Below are positions 1-4,542 of a stretch of 6,920 nucleotides of DNA, piece after piece (positions within the stretch are counted from its first letter, which is position 1; every line of letters starts with the position of its first letter). The DNA comes from Prevotellaceae bacterium (GTDB taxonomy: Bacteria; Bacteroidota; Bacteroidia; Bacteroidales; UBA932): positions 1 through 6,920 of the forward strand of contig JAIRLF010000163.1 in the NCBI GenBank assembly GCA_031259655.1. Reading direction: 5' to 3'. The notes beneath the pieces are model-generated. The model was not told the origin of the DNA. It saw only the letters and a program-made list of their open reading frames with translations, and made no database searches. A program made the position numbers and the translations under genes.

Positions 1-2
1 CG

Positions 3-689
3 TCGATTCGCGACAGCGCCAGGCAGGCGCTAAACATGCTTAGCGCCTACGGCAATCTGGCTAATGCCGATTATAACGCCGAAACTGCCGGAATCGACAG
101 TATCATTGCAAAGTTGAACAGCCCCGATTATTTCGTTGCCGTTCAGACTTTGAACCTCGAACCCTGGTTGACCGAACTGGCGAAGTATAACAACCTCTTC
201 AAAAGTTACGCCGCCGACACCGAACAGGAAAAGGTTAAGAAACCGGACATCAGTCCCCGCACTGCTCGCCGTCAAACCGACGAGGCTTTGCGCAAAATCC
301 TTAACCGTGTGAACTCGCTTGCCGACCTCAACGGTCCGGATGCGTACATCCCGTTCGCTACAGAGTTCAATGTGCATGTGGACGTTTACAATACTGTGGC
401 TAACGAACACTACGGACGTCTGCACGCTAAGACCGATATCGCCGGCGCCGACATCGACCCGATTGCGATACAGCCCTGCACGGGTAAACCGGTGTACGTT
501 ATCCCTACAGTGAGAGTCAGCAAAACGGAAAAAGACGGAACGGTAACTGTCGTCGAACTCCGTTTCAGCGAAGATTTTACCGTCGGATACAAAAATAACG
601 AGGCTCCGGGTACTGCTACGCTCATCATCTCGGGTATCGGTAAATATACCGGCCAGATTGTGACTACGTTTAAAATTAGTGATGAGTGA
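3..689 (+). CDS. DUF6261-like protein with C-terminal surface-type beta domain (5' truncated)
   Basis: The reading frame is open to the left edge, so the gene begins outside the window; the Met at 36 is probably internal. Counting from that Met, residues 1-135 are helical and resemble DUF6261 proteins of Bacteroidales in style (ADYNAETAGI, LEPWLTELAKYNNLF, then RTARRQTDEALRKILNRVNSL). Residues 143-217 look like a small beta-sandwich module common in bacterial surface proteins: IQPCTGKPVYVIPTVRV, then DFTVGYKNNEAPGTATL and GIGKYTGQ. The stop is TGA at 687-689, where an interspersed repeat begins. DUF6261 has no known function as far as I know; the beta module suggests adhesion or a surface role, which is inference. 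The family assignment is from memory of sequence style and is moderately secure. GC content is higher than in the following spacer. Confidence 0.8.
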   Translation, partial: SIRDSARQALNMLSAYGNLANADYNAETAGIDSIIAKLNSPDYFVAVQTLNLEPWLTELAKYNNLFKSYAADTEQEKVKKPDISPRTARRQTDEALRKILNRVNSLADLNGPDAYIPFATEFNVHVDVYNTVANEHYGRLHAKTDIAGADIDPIAIQPCTGKPVYVIPTVRVSKTEKDGTVTVVELRFSEDFTVGYKNNEAPGTATLIISGIGKYTGQIVTTFKISDE

Positions 690-769
690 TGAACTGTCAA
701 AAAACTTTGTGAAACTTAGCGCCCTTTGTGGTCTTATATCAACCACAAAGGCGCAAAGAACACAAAGGA
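688..769. repeat. Interspersed repeat copy D, with an inverted second half (long palindrome 705-767)
   Basis: The first half (688-732) matches the 3' part of the ~80-bp repeat found at 3068, 3189 and 3638, with internal deletions. The second half (742-767) is its reverse complement. CTTTGTGGT at 724-732 pairs with ACCACAAAG at 742-750 around a 9-nt loop. GCGC at 719-722 pairs with GCGC at 751-754 with C723 bulged, and CTTTGTG at 705-711 pairs with CACAAAG at 761-767. No T-tract follows, so it is not a classic intrinsic terminator, although it could still stop or stabilise the upstream transcript. It starts within the stop codon of the upstream gene. Confidence 0.75.
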
Positions 770-785
770 AATTGAAAATGATTTA

Positions 786-819
786 ATGAATTATAAATCG
801 CTCCCGCAAGGGGGCATAA
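786..819 (+). repeat. Intercistronic hairpin element, copy 1
   Basis: The stem GCTCCC (800-805) pairs with GGGGGC (810-815), with one T-G wobble, around the loop GCAA. TTAT (791-794) and ATAA (816-819) can add an outer stem, leaving an AAATC bulge on the 5' side. The hairpin ends 16 nt before the ATG at 832. An ATG at 786 opens a 13-codon frame (MNYKSLPQGGIKK) that ends at TAG 825-827. This is the most diverged copy; its differences mostly keep the pairing. Confidence 0.75.
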
Positions 820-831
820 AAAAGTAGAAAA

Positions 832-1320
832 ATGGGAGTATTTGATTTTTTGAAGAAAACGAATGTAACGAAGGACAAGAAACCGAGAATACGTTCATTC
901 GGTAAAGAAGTGAAAGGAAAGTATACGTATGAATATTACGGCGCCAAGTCAGCTAAGGATGCGAGACAGTTTCTTTCATCATGTGAAGTTACGCAACCTC
1001 TGTATTATGTACAGGTTGAGACGCCCGAAGGCGTGTGGGGAAAAGACATTGAAGGGCTGTTTTTAGCCGAATTGTTGCCTTATCAGAAGAATCTTTCTTT
1101 GGCGCAATGCGAAGGCACATTCGGCAGTTTTTCAATTAACAATGCGACAATGGCAGCACGTGGACTTACCGATAACTTTGTCGCCGAAACAATTTGCGGC
1201 TCGTGCGGCGCAAAATGGCGAGACGGACTGCGATACAATAATACAACCATTGTCCGCTGTCCCGAATGTAAGAAGTATAACAGCGTCGATACTTCAAACT
1301 TCAATGTACATATAATGTAA
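832..1320 (+). CDS. Small MGxFDF-start protein with C-terminal zinc ribbon
   Basis: A 162-residue protein of unknown function. There is no signal peptide, so it is probably cytoplasmic. The N-terminus MGVFDFLKKT is a short amphipathic start that recurs in the ankyrin gene at 3326. A basic stretch follows (NVTKDKKPRIR). The middle (residues 57-82, YYVQVETPEGVWGKDIEGL) is a compact aromatic segment loosely like small GYF-type modules, but this is weak. The C-terminus has two Cys pairs, CGSC (122, 125) and CPEC (143, 146), 17 residues apart, a good zinc-ribbon pattern. The start at 832 is supported by the hairpin 16 nt upstream and the A-rich AAGTAGAAAA leader. There is no Shine-Dalgarno sequence, as is usual in Bacteroidota. 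Nucleic-acid or protein binding through the ribbon is inference. Confidence 0.85.
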   Translation: MGVFDFLKKTNVTKDKKPRIRSFGKEVKGKYTYEYYGAKSAKDARQFLSSCEVTQPLYYVQVETPEGVWGKDIEGLFLAELLPYQKNLSLAQCEGTFGSFSINNATMAARGLTDNFVAETICGSCGAKWRDGLRYNNTTIVRCPECKKYNSVDTSNFNVHIM

Positions 1321-1350
1321 GAAACAGATATTATTACTGAAATGAATAGA

Positions 1351-1380
1351 ATTTAACCGCTCCGGAAACGGAGCATAAAT
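1351..1380 (+). repeat. Intercistronic hairpin element, copy 2
   Basis: A perfect 6-bp stem GCTCCG (1359-1364) with CGGAGC (1369-1374) closes a GAAA tetraloop. An outer stem ATTTA (1351-1355) with TAAAT (1376-1380) is possible, leaving ACC on the 5' side. Upstream, ATGAAT at 1342 is conserved but the frame stops after MNRI, so the ten-residue peptide of copies 3 and 4 is lost here while the hairpin is kept. Unlike other copies it lies 42 nt from the next start codon (1417), because an extra AT-rich stretch (about 1380-1402) follows. Confidence 0.75.
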
Positions 1381-1416
1381 TTTTAATTATTAACTATATA
1401 AAAAAAGAAAAAAGAC

Positions 1417-3120
1417 ATGAAAAGTAAAATTTTTAAGATTATCCTGTTATCAGGATTGGCGATGTGGACAATTGTCGGTTGTTCGCACAGTAATCGCGTA
1501 TTGCTTCCGTCGAAGGACGAGAGCCTCGGAAAATGGGGTTACGTCGATACAACAGGTAAAACTGTTATCCCGCACAGGTACGATACCGCCGGAGGGTTTT
1601 TCGAGGGTCGGGCATTGGCGCTCCTGAACGGGCAATGGGGAACGCTCAACACGAAAGGAAAATTCGCGCCTCTGAACTACGAACTTGTCGGGACGCTCGA
1701 CAGCGCCTATGTAAAAGTGGTATCTAACGGCAAGACAGGCTTGATTGACGCCGGCGGACGCGAAATTGTCCCCTGCAAATACGATGAAATATACCGCTAT
1801 AACTCCGAACTTGCAAGAGTCGGCATAGATAAAAAATATGGAGTTATCAACATTAATAACGGACGGGAAATCATCCCTGTGAAATATGATAACATAGGGT
1901 CGTTTTCCGTATTATTTCATTTGGGTGAGAATGCGTTTGTTCTGTGGACTGAAAAATTTTTAGCAAATTTCATAACGGTAACCGTAGACGGTAAAAAAGG
2001 CGCTTTTGATAAAACCGGTAAAGAACTCTTTCCTCCGAAGTACAATGAGATATTCGTGATTACCAAAAATCTTGCCGTAGTAAAATCGAACGGTAAATAT
2101 GGTTCTGTCGACACGACCGGACGAGAAGTTGTCCCGTTGAAATACGACAACGCATACAGTTTCGCCGAAGGCTTGGCAAGGGTCAAACTAAACAACAAAT
2201 ACGGCTTTATTGATACAACCGGAAAAGAAGTTATTATAGAATATGACGACGCTGCCAATTTTTCATCAAGCGGCTTGGCTTATGTCAAATTAGACGGGTT
2301 GTATGGATATATCAACAAAGCCGGAAAAGTGGTCATTCCTTGCAAATACGAAAAGGCGACTAATTTCGCCGAAGGTTTAGCCTGGGTTATATTGCCGTCC
2401 GGCGGAATCAAGTGTATTGATACTACAGGTATGTTTGTCTTTTCTTCTACTTACAGCGGCACTTATGCTTTCTCCGAAGGATTAGCTAAAGTCAGGTCAC
2501 ACTCTTTAAATTGGGGATATATTGACAAAACCGGCAAGATAGTCGTCCCTTTGAGATATGACAATGTTGGAGACTTTAACGAAGGTTTTGCAAGAGTAGA
2601 ACTGAACGACAAATACGGCTTTGTCAACAGGCGCGGTAAGCTCGTCGTTGCATTGAAGTATGAAAATGCTTCTAATTTCGACAAAAGCCGGGCAATGGTC
2701 GAATTAAACGGCAAATGGGGTTATATCGATACAACAGGCAACGAAATCATACCTCGGAAATACGATGATGTAAACAATTTTTCCGAAGACCTTGCACGTG
2801 TAGAAAAAGACGGCAAATGGGGATATATTGATACAACCGGAAAAGAAATCATACCCCTGAAATACGATCAGGTAAACAGTTCCGTCGGCGGATGTGTAGC
2901 GGTCAAATTAAACGGCAATTGGGGATTTGTCGACACGAACGGCAACGAAATCATACCTCTGAAATATGATGAAATAAGCAATTTTGCCGAAGGATTGGCA
3001 AGGGTCAAACTAAACGGCAATTGGGGTTATATCGATAAAACCGGAAAAGAATCTTTCTGGGTGGAAGAAAAGTCTGAATCAGAATTTACAGAATTAAAGG
3101 ATGAACAGAATGTCAATTAG
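1417..3120 (+). CDS. WG-repeat lipoprotein (about 15 repeats)
   Basis: 567 residues. The N-terminus MKSKIFKIILLSGLAMWTIVGC has a basic start, a hydrophobic core and a lipobox ending in Cys22, so it is predicted to be lipidated by signal peptidase II and held in the envelope. There is no acidic export signal after the Cys, so the final membrane face is uncertain. From residue 38 to about 547 it is built of about 15 WG repeats of roughly 34 residues, with the pattern G-K-W-G-Y-I-D-T-T-G-K-E-I-I-P-L-K-Y-D. Repeats 4, 5 and 9 are irregular; repeats 12-14 are nearly alike also at DNA level, suggesting recent internal duplication. The last repeat stops after GYIDKTGKE. The tail KSESEFTELKDEQNVN is encoded by interspersed repeat copy A, not by WG sequence. 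WG repeats are thought to form a beta-propeller-like or solenoid binding surface; no substrate is known. Confidence 0.93.
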   Translation: MKSKIFKIILLSGLAMWTIVGCSHSNRVLLPSKDESLGKWGYVDTTGKTVIPHRYDTAGGFFEGRALALLNGQWGTLNTKGKFAPLNYELVGTLDSAYVKVVSNGKTGLIDAGGREIVPCKYDEIYRYNSELARVGIDKKYGVININNGREIIPVKYDNIGSFSVLFHLGENAFVLWTEKFLANFITVTVDGKKGAFDKTGKELFPPKYNEIFVITKNLAVVKSNGKYGSVDTTGREVVPLKYDNAYSFAEGLARVKLNNKYGFIDTTGKEVIIEYDDAANFSSSGLAYVKLDGLYGYINKAGKVVIPCKYEKATNFAEGLAWVILPSGGIKCIDTTGMFVFSSTYSGTYAFSEGLAKVRSHSLNWGYIDKTGKIVVPLRYDNVGDFNEGFARVELNDKYGFVNRRGKLVVALKYENASNFDKSRAMVELNGKWGYIDTTGNEIIPRKYDDVNNFSEDLARVEKDGKWGYIDTTGKEIIPLKYDQVNSSVGGCVAVKLNGNWGFVDTNGNEIIPLKYDEISNFAEGLARVKLNGNWGYIDKTGKESFWVEEKSESEFTELKDEQNVN

Positions 3121-3154
3121 TGAAAACTTTGTGAAACTTTGTGCCCTTTGTGGT
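3068..3154 (+). repeat. Interspersed ~80-bp repeat, copy A (overlaps the end of the WG gene)
   Basis: It starts with AAAGTCTGAATCAGAATTTA and ends with GCCCTTTGTGGT. The first part is coding (last 16 residues of the WG lipoprotein, stop TAG 3118-3120). Copies B and C read GTCGATTTGTG where this copy reads GTCAATTAGTG, so the stop used here is specific to this copy; in B and C the same frame would stop at TGA two codons later. Confidence 0.85.
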
Positions 3155-3188
3155 CTGAACTTTGATTTTTGTGATTTAAATGATTTTT

Positions 3189-3270
3189 AATCGGAATTTG
3201 CAGAATTAAAGGATGAACAGAATGTCGATTTGTGAAAACTTTGTGAAACTTAGCGCCCTTTGTGGTTAAA
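3189..3270 (+). repeat. Interspersed ~80-bp repeat, copy B
   Basis: It matches copies A and C almost base for base: AATCGGAATTTGCAGAATTA, then GGATGAACAGAATGTCGATT and CTTTGTGAAACTTAGCGCCC. It lies 34 nt after copy A in the same orientation and is followed directly by the leader with hairpin copy 3. The reverse strand reads as protein-like strings (TTKGAKFHKVF) that appear often in databases as spurious ORFs. The 3121-3325 spacer holds nothing else I can support. Confidence 0.85.
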
Positions 3271-3280
3271 AAAAAGTAAA

Positions 3281-3313
3281 ATGAATTATAAACCGCTCCG
3301 TAACGGAGCATAA
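3281..3313 (+). other. Possible leader peptide MNYKPLRNGA over hairpin copy 3
   Basis: An ATG preceded by AAAAAAAAGTAAA, similar to the sequence before the real gene starts here, opens a ten-codon frame MNYKPLRNGA ending at TAA 3311-3313, 12 nt before the next gene's ATG. The frame spans the whole hairpin. The same peptide is encoded at 3738-3770 with CGG AAT in place of CGT AAC. It could be a translated leader peptide, or only a consequence of repeat conservation. Confidence 0.3.
3286..3313 (+). repeat. Intercistronic hairpin element, copy 3
   Basis: GCTCC (3295-3299) pairs with GGAGC (3305-3309); the middle GTAAC can be a five-base loop or add a G-C pair with a TAA loop. TTAT (3286-3289) and ATAA (3310-3313) allow an outer stem, with AAACC left on the 5' side. 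The hairpin ends 16 nt before the ATG at 3326, the same spacing as copy 1. Confidence 0.8.
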
Positions 3314-3325
3314 AAAAGTAAAAAA

Positions 3326-3637
3326 ATGGGATTATTTGATTTTTTTAAGAAAAAGGCGTCGCCGGAAGAATTAATTGATGCGGCGAAGAATGGGAATGTA
3401 GCGTTGGTCTATGAACTGCTAGAAAAAGGAGCGAATGTGAACGCTGCCAATAAGAAAGGCGTGACGGCATTGATGTTTGCATCAGGCATAGGTCATACCG
3501 AAACGGCGAAACTCCTGATAGAAAAGGGTGCGGATGTCAACGCTGCCAGTGAGAATGGCTCGACGGCATTGATGTTGGCATCAGTAAACGGTCATACCGA
3601 AACGGCAAAACTTTTGCGGGAAAAAGGCGCGAAATAG
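3326..3637 (+). CDS. Mini ankyrin-repeat protein
   Basis: 103 residues with no signal peptide. It opens with MGLFDFFKKKA, nearly the same as the MGVFDFLKKT start of the gene at 832, and this similarity continues at DNA level from the hairpin leader through about the first ten codons. Residues 12-44, 45-77 and 78-103 are ankyrin units: ELIDAAKNGNVALVYELLEKGANVNA, then two copies of TALMxAS..GHTETAKLL. The second and third are very similar in DNA as well, so one is a recent duplicate. The third unit ends at REKGAK, just before the stop, so the array is short and lacks a separate capping repeat. A role in protein-protein binding follows from the fold; the partner is unknown. Repeat copy C begins directly after the TAG stop. 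Confidence 0.9.
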   Translation: MGLFDFFKKKASPEELIDAAKNGNVALVYELLEKGANVNAANKKGVTALMFASGIGHTETAKLLIEKGADVNAASENGSTALMLASVNGHTETAKLLREKGAK

Positions 3638-3730
3638 GAAAGTCTGAATCAGAATTTATAGAATTAAAGAATGAACAGAATGTCGATTTGTGAAAACTTT
3701 GTGAAACTTAGCGCCCTTTGTGGTTAAAAA
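3638..3730 (+). repeat. Interspersed ~80-bp repeat, copy C
   Basis: It begins on the first base after the ankyrin stop codon with GAAAGTCTGAATCAGAATTT and ends with CGCCCTTTGTGGTTAAAAA. It is almost identical to copy B over their shared length, and both run into the same leader AAAAGTAAAATGAATTATAA, so B plus hairpin 3 and C plus hairpin 4 are duplicates of one composite module of about 137 bp. Confidence 0.87.
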
Positions 3731-3737
3731 AAGTAAA

Positions 3738-3770
3738 ATGAATTATAAACCGCTCCGGAATGGAGCATAA
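3738..3770 (+). other. Possible leader peptide MNYKPLRNGA over hairpin copy 4
   Basis: The ten-codon frame has the same residues as 3281-3313, with two changes that are both synonymous (CGT to CGG, AAC to AAT). Its TAA ends 13 nt before the ATG at 3784, close enough for translational coupling. Only two exact peptide copies exist in the window, so selection on the peptide is not shown. Confidence 0.3.
3743..3770 (+). repeat. Intercistronic hairpin element, copy 4
   Basis: GCTCC (3752-3756) pairs with GGAGC (3762-3766) around GGAAT, or with an extra G-T pair and a GAA loop. Outer TTAT (3743-3746) and ATAA (3767-3770) are kept. It lies 17 nt before the ATG at 3784. The loop contains an ATG (3760) in frame with the downstream gene; this is very unlikely to be the real start because it lies inside the repeated hairpin. 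Confidence 0.8.
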
Positions 3771-3783
3771 AAAGAAAAAGTAT

Positions 3784-4383
3784 ATGAAAAGTAAAAAAAT
3801 TATTATTATTGCATGTGCCTGTTTAACCATGCAATTTGCATACGGGCAGCAAAATGCCGGACAAACAAAGAATGATCCCGAAACACTGAAACAAAAAGCA
3901 ATTAAATTGTTGAACGGTCTGACGGAAGCAACGCCAGTAGCATCGGAGAACAACCGGATTGGGCTATCCATTGATTCGGTCAAAAAGTCTGGAGATGATT
4001 ATGACATTTACATAAAGTGTTCCAATAGCCGTGTACAGAACAGCGGTACAGTTACGGTTGTGAGAACTTATTTCATTGATCCGGAAAATTATAAAAATCT
4101 TTACCAACCCTGTACAATCAAAGACAATGGAAGTATAACGTTTACTTTTAGCTCCACTCCGGATGGAACGTTAATTGTCTCTGTAAAACTGAAACCTGTA
4201 TCGGAAGTAATGTACGTCTATTTCAGGGGAATAGAAGAATCGGAGTTGGCAGAGATATACACTGCGCCTCTCTTTTTCACAGTTGTGCTCGGAGATAAAC
4301 CTTTTGTCCTCGAACAGACGCCCCGCCATGCGAGAACCTTATTCGATGATGCAGTGAAAGAATTTGGAGAAAATTTCAAATAA
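3784..4383 (+). CDS. Small secreted protein of unknown function
   Basis: 199 residues from the ATG at 3784. The N-terminus MKSKKIIIIACACLTMQFAYG is a signal peptide with a likely signal peptidase I site after AYG (residue 21), giving a mature protein beginning QQNAGQ; a lipobox at Cys11 is possible but the hydrophobic run before it is too short. I chose 3784 over an in-frame ATG at 3760 because 3760 lies in the hairpin loop and 3784 has the 17-nt hairpin spacing seen at other genes. The mature part alternates short beta-like stretches (DYDIYIKCS, GTVTVVRTYFI, GSITFTFSS, TLIVSVKLK, PLFFTVVLG), suggesting a beta-sandwich, and ends with a helix (RTLFDDAVKEFGENF). I do not recognise the family. 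The first codons (ATGAAAAGTAAAA) match those of the WG lipoprotein at 1417. Confidence 0.83.
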   Translation: MKSKKIIIIACACLTMQFAYGQQNAGQTKNDPETLKQKAIKLLNGLTEATPVASENNRIGLSIDSVKKSGDDYDIYIKCSNSRVQNSGTVTVVRTYFIDPENYKNLYQPCTIKDNGSITFTFSSTPDGTLIVSVKLKPVSEVMYVYFRGIEESELAEIYTAPLFFTVVLGDKPFVLEQTPRHARTLFDDAVKEFGENFK

Positions 4384-4404
4384 CCGCTCCGGAATGGAGC
4401 ATTA
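4384..4404 (+). repeat. Intercistronic hairpin element, copy 5
   Basis: GCTCC (4386-4390) pairs with GGAGC (4396-4400) around GGAAT, identical to the core of copy 4. The preceding stop codon TAA (4381-4383) forms part of the repeat's conserved TAAACC/TAACC stretch, so the element begins exactly at the gene end. In the frame of the upstream gene the codons after the stop read PLRNGALKK. Confidence 0.78.
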
Positions 4405-4542
4405 AAAAAGTAATAAAGAAATGGTTATTCGGTACCGAAATGAACAATTTAAATTCAAACAACAATGAGAAACTTGTCGAATGAGGTTTATTATTATAAC
4501 AGTAAAAACAACATATATTAAAAAATTAAAAATTATTTTATA
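4401..4542 (+). other. AT-rich spacer with an orphan leader and a 15-codon ORF
   Basis: Hairpin copy 5 is followed after 20 nt by an ATG at 4421, with the usual AAAAAAGTAATAAAGAA leader, but the frame (MVIRYRNEQFKFKQQ) stops at 4468. The true next gene starts at 4543 after a further 74 nt of strongly AT-rich DNA. The small ORF may be a real peptide, a gene remnant or chance. I cannot place a Bacteroidota-type promoter (TTTG, TAnnTTTG) here with confidence. Confidence 0.4.

Noticed and set aside
30..746. Long minus-strand ORF opposite the first gene
   Set aside because: The + strand frame shows coherent domain motifs; the reverse frame has no recognisable motif and runs into the repeat.
3305..3308. 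GGAG in the hairpin 3' arm as a Shine-Dalgarno sequence masked by pairing
   Set aside because: It lies about 17 nt before the ATG, too far for normal Shine-Dalgarno pairing, and this phylum rarely uses such sites. An indirect effect is not excluded.
3117..3311. Minus-strand ORF with TTKGAKFHKVF and HSVHPLIL strings
   Set aside because: It is a reading of the interspersed repeats and hairpin on the reverse strand; such strings commonly appear as spurious ORFs next to these repeats.
3295..3320. Hairpins as Rho-independent terminators
   Set aside because: The stems are followed by A-rich, not T-rich, sequence on the + strand, and on the reverse strand the sequence after the stem lacks a T-tract.
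3687..3724. TTTG motifs in the 80-bp repeat as a Bacteroidota promoter
   Set aside because: Several TTTG words occur, but none is paired with a TAnnTTTG at the right distance; the best has six rather than two bases between TA and TTTG.
3760..3783. Upstream in-frame start (MEHKKKKY) for the secreted protein
   Set aside because: The ATG lies inside the loop of the repeated hairpin and would put a charged stretch before the signal peptide; 3784 fits the 17-nt spacing rule.
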